NCBI GenBank assembly: GCA_029204225.1
Contig: CM055099.1
Coordinates: 68,715,549-68,779,548 of the forward strand
Length of the DNA stretch: 64,000 nt
From: Diphasiastrum complanatum
Taxonomy: Eukaryota; Streptophyta; Lycopodiopsida; Lycopodiales; Lycopodiaceae
Direction of reading: 5' to 3'
Position 1 is the first letter of the stretch. Each line of letters begins with the position of its first letter. Both the position numbers and the translations under genes were made by a program. Below the pieces are notes generated by a model. That model had not been told where the DNA came from and did not search any database. It saw only the letters and a list, made by a program, of their open reading frames with translations. Shown piece by piece: positions 22,140 through 33,730 of the stretch.

Positions 22140-22750
22140 ACCTTTACCAGGTCTCAAGAATGCTACAACAGCCAGTCATTCAAGCCCCTCCATCTAGATT
22201 CGAGATCAGAGACTTCAGTCACGACCATACTTCTTCTTCCAAGTCCTATGAATCACAGGTTCCGATCCACGATAAGGAACCTCATGATCCCCCTAACACC
22301 ACGCTAAAGGATCCAAGCAGCATATTAATCATTTGTTACAGACATCCACGAATTCATAAGAAAGAAAGAATGCATGGATAGTTTTGATCTAATAGAACCA
22401 AGCGAACGAGGTGAAAGATACTAGACAGAGGGTCTCTTCGCAATCATGACTATACTTCTTCCTCTAAATCCTACAATCCACAGGATCCAAGCAGAATGAT
22501 AATCATGTACTACAGAAGTCCATGAAAACAAAGGAACAAAGTATGCATGGATAGTTTCGTTCTCATAAAACCAAGTCAACAAGATGAAATTGCATAGTAA
22601 ACAAAACGTTTCTTCGCAGTCACAATCATTCACCTTCTTACTCCAAATCCTACAATCCACAGTATCTCCAATCCATGATAAGGTACCTCATACACGACCC
22701 TAACCAAGTAACATGACAATCACTTGTTACAGACGTGCACGAAAGTAATC
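22140..22750 (+). repeat. Three tandem diverged ~180-bp repeats upstream of STOP1-like
   Basis: Units start near 22195, 22434 and 22612. Each contains, in order, TCTTCGCARTC or a variant, ACTTCTTCCTC, AATCCTACAATCCACAG, an AATCAnTnnTTACAGA segment and, in the first two, ATGCATGGATAGTTT. They lie 0.7-1.3 kb upstream of the STOP1-like start. The small open frames across them are not genes. Confidence 0.75.
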
Positions 22751-23707
22751 AAAGTGAGTAAGTCGTCCAATCCCCACTATTTAGGACAGAATCAATTGCA
22801 ACGCAGTAACAGCCACCTTGCAGCTGAAAATGATGATAAGCAAAAAAAACCAGGGCACTGAGGGCAGTATTAAGTAAGAGACGAGGTGGGTACTGGGTCC
22901 ATTGCCCGTTGGTAAGCGGAAATGATCGCTGAAGGCCAAATACGCACAAAAAGTTGTCGTCTTGGAGGTTCATGGATCCATGATACAAGCGGAGAGAATT
23001 ATTGTCCAGTTTGGGACGCCCCAAAAGGTGAACACTAAAAAGGCATCTGTGGACGATCTGGACGGCCGTCCGCCGTCGAGGGAGAGAGAGCGAGAGCACG
23101 CAGCTCTGACAGCAGGCTCAGCCACAAACCTGGGCACTGTACTGGGTAGCTTACAATCAAAGCATACTCGACTACCTAGCAATATTGTTGTCATTTATTG
23201 CCAACCTTTGAGGAACTATTCATGCATGATGAAAATTGTTAAATTGTGCAACATATGGGCTGAAAATGTTTTTCTAGGGATTGTTTCCTTTGATTCTCTA
23301 AATGAATCATGAACTAGATAATGGGTGTTTAGAGTGTTGCCCATTTACAATACATGCCCAATGCACAAAGCAATTAAATACGGAGGGCTCTCACACCCTC
23401 CATTTGTTAATTGTTGTAAATAAACAAAAGTCATACATCGCTTTGCAATGACACTTCACAGTCAAGTGAAGCTGACTCAGTCGGTAGTTAGGAAACTAGG
23501 CTAATAGTTAAGCTAGGTACACGTAGACATGATGCTTTTCTTGATAAGCTTAGGGACACATATGGAAAAATGGCTTCTTGGTAGTTCTCATGGTTATTGT
23601 ATATGATGGGTAATCAATAGAAGATTAATACGCTTTTTGTGATTCTGATTTGTCTGATTTGACCTGTATCTTCATTGCTTTCATTTGCGCTTTGATAATT
23701 TTGATAA
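22751..23707. other. Intergenic, nothing recognised
   Basis: A G/C-rich patch near 23060-23100 with a GAGAGAG run may belong to a distal promoter or a UTR intron. The remainder shows no gene or repeat. Confidence 0.4.
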
Positions 23708-24415
23708 TTGTGTGTCTATGATTGCTTGTCCTATTTTGTACACGATCAATTGAGCATTGACACCAAAATACTATTGGCTAATATGTACACTAATCCTATC
23801 CATTCATCTTGGACCCAACTTGATCCAAGGGTCCTAGATCCGGAATCCCTGGGACATTCGAAGTACTTTCTTACTTTCATAGATGATTTCAGCAGAAAGA
23901 CCTTCTTATACACGTTGAAGACCAAAGATCAAGTGGTAGAGAAGTTCAAGGAATTTGTCACGCTGACAGAAACACAGACATGGAAGAGGGTAAAAAGGGC
24001 CAAATCAGATAATGGAAGATAGTTTATGGGGGATACATCAGGAACACACTATGTCATACTCCCCTCAGCAAAACGGGATTGTTGAGCGCAAAAAACGGAC
24101 CCTTATTAACATGGCCATGAGCATGTTGTATGACAAAGGATTACCAAGATTCCTGTGGGCGGAAGCTGTTAGCGCAACTGCTTATTTCCAACAGAGTACC
24201 GAGCAGAGTCTTAAGGGACAAAATACTAGAGGTTGTGTGGTCAGGAGAAAAGCCCTCAGTGGGGCACACGAAGATATTTGGGAGCAAGGCGTATGCTCAC
24301 ATCCCGGAGAAGTTGAAAAAGTCAAAGACGAAGGACTATGACATAGTGATGGATATTAGATCTCTTCGTCCAAACATCACTCAACACTTATTACCGAAAG
24401 CAACTGAAAGGTCTT
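23708..24415 (+). pseudogene. Copia integrase fragment
   Basis: Readable pieces are LGHSKYFLTFIDDFSRKTF and then, after a frame change near 24010, YSPQQNGIVERKKRTL and FLWAEAVSATAYF, the copia integrase catalytic core and its C-terminal part. A SDNGR end and a shifted continuation show a frameshift in the conserved SDNGGE region. No Gag, RT or LTR belongs to it. It was already a fragment when the following gypsy sequence joined it. Confidence 0.85.
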
Positions 24416-24469
24416 TTTGCCCCTAAAAAGAAAAAAAAGTTTTCTTTGCCAGATGTTGTTGTATTGTCT

Positions 24470-26125
24470 ATTGATTTATAGATCTTGGTGCACCTGAAAT
24501 TGATGTTACCATCGCAGGATGTTTGATTGAAAAAGTGCCGATAGACTCTGATTCCAGCGTGAGCATAATAACAGAAGACACAGCTCATGCTTTGGTGCTT
24601 ACTGACATTCAACCGACACAACAAAATATCAAGTTAGCTGATTCGACGCAATGAAAACTTGTTGGATAATTGAAGGATGTTACTGTTTACATTCAAGCCA
24701 AGCCTTTCACAATGAATTTTATAGTTATCAAACTACTTGGTTTGTCATCTTATTTTGTGCTAATTGGACGGCCCTGGCTTTATCAATCAAACGCAAATGT
24801 TCATTGGAAATCTAGAGAGTTGAGATTTCAAATTGGTGAGACCACTAATCGAGGTAAGCCAGCAGAACAAATAATTACTTGGAGTCGTGACAAATATGAA
24901 GGTGAAACTCCTTTGTCTGACACCAGTTTCACCTCAGAAGATTCTTCTTATGCCTTAAATATTTATTCCAGTGCATCTGACATCGAAGTGCAATTTTTTG
25001 AATGCTATGAGAATACTGACAAAGAAGAATTTTTTGATGCCTGTAATGCTGAAGGGGATGTTTTCAATAAAGAAATTAAAGTTGCAAACACGAACTCTAA
25101 AGAGTCTGATGATGATTCGAGAGACGAATCTGAACACGAATTTGGTAATAAGAACCAAGCTGACGACAAGAATATATCTATGGAGTCAACCATGCGCGAA
25201 ATTCATGGCCATACCAAGGCCAGTATGACAAAAGGTATCATTCCACCAGATTCTACTAAACTAATTGAACTTGCACCTGGCAGATTTGTGCATGTTTCAA
25301 AGTCACTTGGAGAATCGAAATTAGCGAAATTCACAGAATTATTGAAGCAGTACCAAGATGAATTTGCTTGGTTGCTTGATGATTTGAAAGGTATACCTAC
25401 AGAATTCACAGAGCACCGTATTGATTTTAAAGAAGACGTTGTACCTGTTTGACAGAGACAATATCGTCTCAATCCAAAGTACTCCCTCATGGTTAAGGAC
25501 GAACTCAACAAGCACCTTAAGGCAGGTATTATCTATCTCGTCTTAAGCAGTGAATGGGTTTCACCTATTGTTGTTGTTCCAAAGAAAAATATCGGCAAAA
25601 TACGAAGATGCTAGGATTTTCGCAAGCTCAATGTTGCCACAAAGAAGGATCATCTTCCTCTGCCCTTCATTGATTCTATCTTCTCTAGTTATAATCAGGT
25701 TGGAGTGAGAAAGGAGGATCGTTCAAAGATCGTGTTTACTATGGATTGGGGCACTTATGCCTATAGCAAAATGCCCTTTGGTCTTTGCAATGCACCAGCG
25801 ACTTTTCAGTGAATTATGATGTTAATTTTTGCTGCCTTCCTAAGAACTTCTCTTGAAATCTTTATTGATGATTTTTGTGTATATAGTGATATAAAGACAC
25901 ATCTACAAAAGCTGAAACTTACATTTAACGGTGTCGAGATACTTATTTATCCCTTCATCCAGAAAAATGTTTTTTCGGTATGAAAGAAGAAATTTTACTT
26001 TGACACAGAATATCAAACAGAGGAATAGAAGTCGATAAAGATAAAGTTGAGCTTATAAAGAATCTCCAGATACCAACCAATCTACATAAACTAAGAGCTT
26101 TCTTAGGACATGTCTATGAAGATCC
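24470..26125 (+). pseudogene. Ty3/gypsy protease-RT fragment
   Basis: A retropepsin-like stretch (PIDSDSSVSIITED near 24538, Asp-Ser-Asp where Asp-Ser/Thr-Gly is usual) is followed by FVLIGRPWLYQSNA, a charged acidic linker, GFxxLL-type pre-RT sequence (DEFAWLLDDLKGI) and RT motifs SPIVVVPKKN, DFRKLNVATKKDHLPLPF and FGLCNAPATFQ. IFIDDF replaces YxDD. Several stops interrupt it (25450, 25612, 25810). It ends at LRAFLGH near 26110, fused to other sequence, so RNase H and integrase are gone. Confidence 0.88.
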
Positions 26126-26234
26126 AACTCAGTCCGATGCTTCAACCAGAGCTTGAGCTGTGACAGTAGGTGACACTGGGGCATCTGATGAAGATGATGA
26201 TTAACCTGATAACCAGGCCCAGTGGTTCTGCACC

Positions 26235-27212
26235 ATGACCAGCAGAGCCAAGAATTTAGTGGCTGAAATATATGAATTTGATCGCTACAGTCAGAAGAAC
26301 ATTTTGGACCTTATTGAAGCAGAGCGAAAGTTTCAAGACTCTCTGAAGGAGTCTTACGAGAAGATCGACTCGTTCGAATCAGATAAAAGCCAACTGATTG
26401 AACGAAATCGTTCTCTCAAAACACAGCTTCAGAATGCAATCAACAAAGCTGATTTTTTGAAGCAGATCAATAAGACGATTGAGACCAAGCCTGTCTATTA
26501 TCAGACTAATATTGATTCTTTAAAAAAACAATTGTTGGATGCAAACAAACACAATGTCGCTCTCCAGAAACATTTGCAAGAGGAGCGAGCGGTACGAATA
26601 AAGACAGAAGCCATGCTTTCTCTATGCAGCAATGCAGGCTCTATCACAATCAACCTCTCAAAATTGAACTAGCTCCAAGGCCAGATGCTCGAAAATTTTT
26701 GAGTGCAGTTCCTGCAACCGCTTGAGGCTGCAAAGGCACTTGTCAAAGAAGAGTTGGCTGAGTTGAAGGAATCGTCTAGTGAAGCCACTAACACTTGCAG
26801 CGGGCCCGACTCTCATAAAGAATATGCCCAAGCCCTACTACACATTGATGATCTGACGCAACAACTTCAAGTTGTATCTGCCTGCTCGGGAGTCACTGAC
26901 CATCCAGAGTATCTGGAGGCAGTAGTGAAGATCAACAAGCTCGAACAGGAGTTGTCAGATCTCAAGCAGCTGTTGGAAAACCAGAAGTTACTTGCTAAGT
27001 TACAAACTCAGGATTTGGCAATAGTAGCTACTCAGGCAAAGCAACCACGTCAAAACCAGTCAAAGGTATGTGCTGAAATATTCAATGCATTTGCTGATCT
27101 ATTCTGGAAGTGGTGTCCACAAGCATTTTGCATTGAATTACAATGGCGTGTGGATTATATGATGCCACAAGGCGCAGTAGGCATCGCCTTCGACGACTGG
27201 AAGACACCATGA
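26235..27212 (+). pseudogene. Coiled-coil ORFs downstream of the gypsy RT
   Basis: Two neighbouring frames, 26235-26672 and 26703-27212, encode highly helical, charged heptad-rich protein (for example NIDSLKKQLLDANKHNVALQ and KINKLEQELSDLKQLL). A DEDDD acidic patch lies just before the first. No retroviral domain is visible. They may be Gag or an extra ORF of the element that owns the LTR at 28190. Two closely spaced stops between them suggest one former protein. No host family is recognised. Confidence 0.6.
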
Positions 27213-28176
27213 AAAAAGAACAACTTTCTCTAGTTATGGGCCCAATTATCTATCAAGGAGAAAGGATGTCTCTATTGGGGCATAATTCAGGAGAAATTCC
27301 AAGTCGTGCCTTTCGGTTCAGCTGAGTTATACATAGACTCTTCTGCTATGTATGATCTCGAATACATTTGTATTAAAGGATTTTAATTTTTGCAAAATGA
27401 AAACACTAAACGACATTTTTGGAAGCGAAAGTCATAGTTCCAATTGTACAAACCAAAAGATATTGCAAATCTAGGCGCTTTTGATGAGGCAGGTTTGTTT
27501 ATCAATGTAAATATTGCCTATCCTGAACTTTTCAGTCTTTACGTGGATTGGGAGCGAAATCTTACTGATTATTTTGCGGAGATTCGACACAATCTGCAAG
27601 ATCAAAGGAAGTCACTTCATTATAAACAATTTTGTACATATTCATTTTAGCAGTTTGGAACTTTTGCAGCAAAGACATTGTTTTTTGTTCAGAATCTTTA
27701 TGTTAAAAGTTCTTTTATAAGATTTTCAGCTCACTATTGTAAGAAAATCACACTTCATAGTGATTTAGATGAAGATGTAAAGTTAACTCAGAAGCTGTTC
27801 GATGGAATGTTGATTGAGGCTCAACAAAATTTGGAGTTAGCCCAAAAACTATATGAAGAATTGAATCCTTCATGAATATTCATTCTTGCTTATGACGTGG
27901 TGAGGTTTCTATGTGATGTTGAATCCAGATCTTTGAAGTTTTGAAGATGTTTTGAAGTTCGATTCTAGTTCTCATCAATAATTCAAAGATCAAATCAAAT
28001 CAATCTATTCAATTAAAGAAATAGCAAAGGCACATATTCTCTAAGTTGAAGAAATATCTAAAGCAAGAAGCATATGAAGAAATATCTTATCGTCTTAACG
28101 AAAATCTGAAGAACAAAATGTTTCGCGAATGATCCTCGAAATAAAGATTATATGTTCACGAGGACGTTTCACATTT
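27213..28176 (+). pseudogene. Further degenerate ORF of the same element
   Basis: The frame 27444-27875 reads across a TAG at 27648-27650 and encodes DEAGLFINVNIAYPELFSLY and later AQQNLELAQKLYEELNPS, helical and Gag-like in composition but not identified. After 27875 the sequence is AT-rich leader-like DNA up to a polypurine tract. Confidence 0.4.
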
Positions 28177-28562
28177 GAGGAAGGGGATATGTGATGCCAC
28201 AAAATTGTTAAATATGGAATATCAACCTAAATATGGCATGATATACTCAAAATGAAGATATGAGCTGGATAAATATAAATCATGAAGAGGCCTAAGTCAT
28301 TTTTTGAGAATATATCTCCTAAGTACTTGCCTTGTATTTAAGTACGAGACCTTTAAAAGGGAAGACATTGCCTTGGATAGCCTGTATTAGGTCATCCACG
28401 TGAAACGACTAGATATGAATCAACATGTTAAACTAGAGTAATATTAACTCTTAGTCAAATATACCTTAGTATGGTATAATTGAACATATACTCAATCTAA
28501 TTGTTAACTAGACCTTTTCGCAGGAGCGACGCACCTGTCGTTTTAGAATGACGCTTCTAACA
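28177..28562 (+). repeat. Polypurine tract and 3' LTR (limits approximate)
   Basis: GAGGAAGGGGATA precedes TGTGATGCCACAAAATTG, the usual polypurine tract and LTR start. A right end at ~28562 is suggested by CTTCTAACA but is not confirmed, since no partner LTR is in the window. Confidence 0.45.
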
Positions 28563-29240
28563 ATTCCATACGAGCGAAAAATAAAGTGTATGTATAAAAA
28601 ATGTTTTTTTACTCGTTTATAGGATACAGTTCAATAATGACTTCAAGTTAATGCTAGTAAGGTGCTTGGCTTCAAAACTTCTCTTGGATTCGGCTAGTGA
28701 TTAGTAGGTCGAAAAAGCAGCAGGAAGTAATTTGTTTCCTAAACAAGGCATACGAACTGATTTTGTCATACCATTGCTATAATTTAAAATCATCTCCCTA
28801 CTTGAGGTTGTACAAAATGATTCACTACCATAAATGATTTAACTAACTAAGCTCTACCACCATTTGCTTGAAGGTAAGAGCAAAACCCTACATAAAATTG
28901 AGATGAATATAAACAAGAAATCAATTAAAGTGGAATGCTACAACAAGTCCACAAATGAGGCCCATTGCTCTTTAATACATCAACCTTTGTAGCATAAAAT
29001 CAAAGCCAGGCATGTTGATGCAGTTGTTTCCACTTTGCGCATGTCGGATCGAGTTGGTATACAAAACAAAAATAAAGAAAATCAAATTTTCTAGAACATG
29101 AAGGGTGCGATTGGCATGTCAACGGTTCCATTGAGAGAAAGCTGAATCAAAAGTCTGTAAAAAAATAGGCCAGAAAGATGTAATGGCTAAAAGATCAGCA
29201 ACCAATCAATCACCAAAAATGAGCATGCATGATGGAGGCA
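28563..29240. other. Intergenic, nothing recognised
   Basis: AT-rich DNA between two retroelement remnants with no readable protein. Confidence 0.45.
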
Positions 29241-29244
29241 ATCA

Positions 29245-29990
29245 ATATGCTTAGTGTTGGTCTACTCTTAGAAAATGCATGGATCTAGATAATGTCCTTT
29301 ATGTACCATCAACCACCAAGAATATGCTTGGTGTTGGTCTACTCTTAGTGTTGGTCTACTCTTAGAAAGTGGTTTGGATGTCCACTTTAAGCATGGTGTT
29401 TGTTTCATCTTGAAGAATGATGTTTGCATTGCAAAGGGATTTAAACATGGAAGATTGTTTAAGTTAGAAGCTAGTGTTGCTTTTGAGAGGGTGAACTTGG
29501 CAAAGGAGGAGATCACTCAAGAGGAGATCTTGGCAAAGTGTGATCTTGCTTGCATTGAGGACGAGCATCAAAAGGAGGAAGATCTTGAGGATCAGCCTCA
29601 AAGCATGAGAATTCCAAGGGAGTCCTCAATGACAATGGCCAAGTCATCAAATTGCATGCTCAGCTTGGGTGGTATGCATCAAGAGGATGATCAAGGATCT
29701 TCACTTGCTGTATTTTTCAGAGAGCCCAGTCCTCTTTTTTGACAACCCAGTAGCCCAAAAGTTGGCAACCAATCCTATCTTTCATGCTAGGAGCAAGCAT
29801 ATTGAGGTGGCATATCACTTTGTGAGGGAGCAAGTCATGGCAAATGAGTTGGAGCTTCAACATGTGTCCTCAAAGCAATGTGTAGCTGATATCTTCACCA
29901 AAGCATTGGGAAAGGACTTGTTCATGAAGCATAGGACTTCACTTGGAGTATTTTCAAAGTCTATGCTAAAAAAACTAGTTGAAGAGAGAG
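29245..29990 (+). pseudogene. Internally deleted copia element, pre-integrase and RNase H pieces
   Basis: The first part reads the stretch before the copia pre-integrase domain (VLYVPSTTKNMLGV, KHGRLFKLEASV). It jumps at about 29660-29740 to the RNase H end of the polyprotein (ATNPIFHARSKHIEV, HVSSKQCVADIFTKAL), ending at the stop at 29993-29995. Integrase and RT are missing. A 19-base word, GTGTTGGTCTACTCTTAGA, is repeated around 29255-29365, marking local duplication. It belongs to the LTR that follows. Confidence 0.85.
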
Positions 29991-30619
29991 TGTGAGAAAT
30001 TTCAACTAGTTTTGCTATTTTAATAATTGAGGCCAGTTTCATATTAGTCTTAGACTTAGACTTTTCAAATTTATTTTAGTCTACAAGCATTTGAATAAAC
30101 ACTTTTGAAAAGTGTCGGAAACTATAGAACACGAGTCTAGGAGAGATTCATTTTGAGTAGTAGATACATTGAATCTAGTCACAAAATAGTTTTTCATTAT
30201 GGAGGGAAACCAAAGTTTCAAATTAGGTTTGGACCTGCTATACAAGCATGCAAATCATGGGAAAAGATATAGTCTCTCTCTTTCTCTTATCTCACTTTAT
30301 GCTTATACATGAGTTCTCTTGGGTTCATCTATCCATTGGTGCACTATATTGGTGATATCTTGCAATCTTGTGTGTAGAATGCTTATTTTATGCTATTTTT
30401 GGATCCACACATGTGAAATACAATAGCTTACTATTTTTGTATGGAAAAAAGTTCTTCATATCTTGTGTTTGATGTTTGATCAGGTTCTTATTGGTTTTGC
30501 ATCTCTTTCATTGAGTGGATGTTGATTTTTCCACATTGGCAAGATTGGTAGAGTTGATCTATTTCTAACCAAAGATCAAATTACGGATTTGGATCTTAAT
30601 TAATCCCAAATTCTTCACA
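29991..30619 (+). repeat. 3' LTR of the deleted copia element
   Basis: It starts TGTGAGAAATTTCAAC just after a GAAGAGAGAG polypurine tract and ends AATTCTTCACA, so the termini are inverted repeats. A related LTR lies in reverse orientation at 39554-40203. It contains a CACACATGTGAAATAC word near 30403. Confidence 0.75.
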
Positions 30620-33600
30620 AGATGCTCTACTTCAGGGGTCTCACATTGATAGTAATATTTTTCTTTTCAAAAAATGTACAATGTCCTTGTCATGATTTGA
30701 ATGACATGTCACATAGTGGCACATGTGTTGGGACTTGATTTTGTCAATGACAGCCTTGCCATGTAGGATTGCCCCAAGAAGAAAAACTCTGTGTATAGTA
30801 GCTACAGTGCAGGGATAATTTAATACACTTTTACTTTCCTTTGAATACTCTATCTTTCTAATAAGTTTGTGGGTGTTTGATAGCTTATGGTCATTGGTAG
30901 CATTCATATAGATGTGATTATCGATACTAGAGTGATTTGGAAATCCACCAACTTGTCTTATAATTCTATAATCCTAGTAGACAACAAGACCTTGCAATGT
31001 ATTTTACAAAATCATCTTATTTGATGCCATGGTTATTGTGCATCAAAAAATATAAAGATTAAATTTTGAGCTATAGCATGTACCTTTCATAAGTTTTCTT
31101 GTATGTCTTTTCAATATTAGTTGAACTAATAAAATCACAAAAGCCCAAGTATATTTTTGTGTAGAAGGTGAGCTAATATTAAAGTTGACACGTATTGGGA
31201 CAATACTCAATCCAACCTAAGAGAACTTGCATACAAACCGAGTATCCTTCAATGAATGGGATGTTGGTGAAGGCATCTTTTTTCCTCCTCAAGAGTTCAA
31301 CTCCAATGACCAATTAAGAGAAAAAATAAGAATTATATTACCCTCATATATATATAGCATCAATTTCTTCACAACCCATCCTAGTTCATCCATAACAATG
31401 GTCCTTTATAAATCTTAACCCTATCATAGTGTTTATGAAATTGTATTTTAAACTTTATAGAATTTAATCATCATTGCCATACTTTTTCACTTTTACATAC
31501 CGTTCTAAAAGACACCCAAAACATGAAGTCTCAAAGTTTTTGTAATATCTACATTAAGACATGGTATACATGTAGGTAGGCTAGAAAAACATGGTATAGA
31601 CATAGGTAGGCTAGAAAAACATTATGAGTTCCAAGATTTTTTTTTCAAACTATCGCACCTACCCTACATTCTTACAAAATGTTCAATAAAACTTCCATTA
31701 ATGTCTAAAGGAAAAAAAATAGACTCATTCGTCAATCCTTCATACCACCACATTATTTTCTTAGCAACATGGGATCATAAACAATCATATTTGAGTCTCT
31801 TGTGAGCTATAGTCTATGTTCATTGTGGTATTTGTCATGTTACTTGTCTTGGGTAAATAGCTTTTAATTTTATAAATAATTTTGAGGCTGCTTGACTTGA
31901 ATTGTGCTTTGGAGATACATAAGCTTAGGTATGTATTTATGTGCAATGATATCATCTTAATTTCATATCAATTACATACGGACATGTACATGCTTGATCT
32001 AAGATTTTTATGTCTTGACATTGAAACAAGAATCGCAAGTCTAAGTTGTATTTTTACCAATAATGTATAAGCATCAATTGGGCATCTATTAAGCATCTAT
32101 TGTACGTTCTTTTCCCTATAACATCATATAGAAATATTTCAATAAAAAACCTATGAAGATTGAACTTTTGTTGCAAATAATTGTAGCTTTGTTAAGTTTG
32201 AGTGAATATAGATTTTAGCAAGCATGAAAAAGCAAACAAATATTCATGCAAGCAATCATGGAAAAGCAAAGATTATGTTGCATAACTAAAGTACAAGCAA
32301 CTATGGATTTATTAGTGCATATGATTATTATCTAGTGCAGTATTGAAAAAATGGTAAAATTTATTTATTATGAAAACATTAATAACATATAACTTATCAA
32401 CATGGACCCACTTGAATATGGCTTTATCTCTCTTCAAAACTCATTGGTTCTCTCATTGGTTCTTTGCTATTTGGTAGCTTTCTTTGCAATACTGTTCTAT
32501 TTGTAGCATTCAAGTAAACAAATACAACACAGTTTCTATTATTGTACAAATGTGTCAACAAACTCAACGTTGCATGCAAAATGTTTGAGTGGAACAACAA
32601 ATTGTGTGTGTAAAGGTGTAACTTGTTGATGAGAGTATTTTCATTAGCACAAATAAAAAACAAATCCACCCACATCGATAAACATTGATGATCTACAATT
32701 CTATCAATGTAATAGACATGTGTGATACGATACTCAATAAAGATATTAGTGTTTGACAACGTGGGTTGGCATGTCAAGAAAACATGACATGGAGAGAAAC
32801 AATGTCAAACTAGAATCTAAATAGTGCAAAAGAAAAGGTTATACAATAAGCTACAGCATAATAAGAGCAAATATTTGTCATATTGAAAAAAAAATCTAGT
32901 AGAAATAAATCATGATGGTATTATATTATCGACTACCAAAATCTCGATAGAAATTCAATATACCACATCCTTAAAGTTACATTGCTTTAGCTAATATAAA
33001 TATGTGACATCTGCTCACAAAATACAAGAATGCAAGGCTATTTTATATATTTTCATTTTCTTTTCAACCAATTACATATGTATCATGTGATACATTTGAT
33101 TCACCAAAAGAACATGGCTGCCACTAGTGTGATCATGTAGAGTGACATTCAATGCAAGACCCTTTAACTTTGTAGCATCACAAGACCATGCAAGAGAATG
33201 AAACAATTGTGAATCAAGTGTGGTTCAACAAAATGGAGAACATATAAGGGTTTATGAAAATTTTATTGGTTTTGAATTGGATTTTATCCATTTGGGGTGC
33301 CAAAGTCGGAATCTTTTCTAGCTAACATTATAGTTTCTTGATATTGTAAAGGAAAATATGGCTTTTCATGCTAAGATAATCAATTTTCATGTGAAGCACA
33401 AAGTCCAAAAGCTTTGATAGACCATCATAAAAAAATGACCATTTTCTATCAAAAGATCATGCAAGAGCTTTGTGTTTTGGTGTTCACAGTAAATGATTTA
33501 GTTTCAAACATAAACAAGGACTATAATGCTTGTTGGATAATAACATCAATTTGTTTGTGTGCTTTGCCTACAATCATAATGTGTCCATAAACCAATTCAA

Positions 33601-33730
33601 TAATAGCAACAAAATTGTGCTCAAAGTTACATAAAACTAGCATACAAATGTGCAGCATTGATGAAAACAATAATCATTTATCAAAGCTACTTTCACTCTT
33701 GGAAGTTCAAACAGTTTATTCCAAAAAACA
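30620..33730. other. AT-rich stretch without recognised genes
   Basis: Three kilobases with only short frames. Part may be introns or the 3' side of the broken minus-strand gene at 33731-36554. A ~31-bp tandem duplication (TAGGTAGGCTAGAAAAACAT) lies at about 31560-31622. Confidence 0.45.

Noticed and set aside
22962-23312. A 116-residue frame near a GA-rich patch upstream of STOP1-like
   Set aside because: No recognisable domain, and it overlaps another frame of equal length on the other strand.
30641-30907. A PPR-like helical frame on the minus strand (HGKAVIDKIKS)
   Set aside because: Too short and without a second repeat; it overlaps the end of a copia LTR region.
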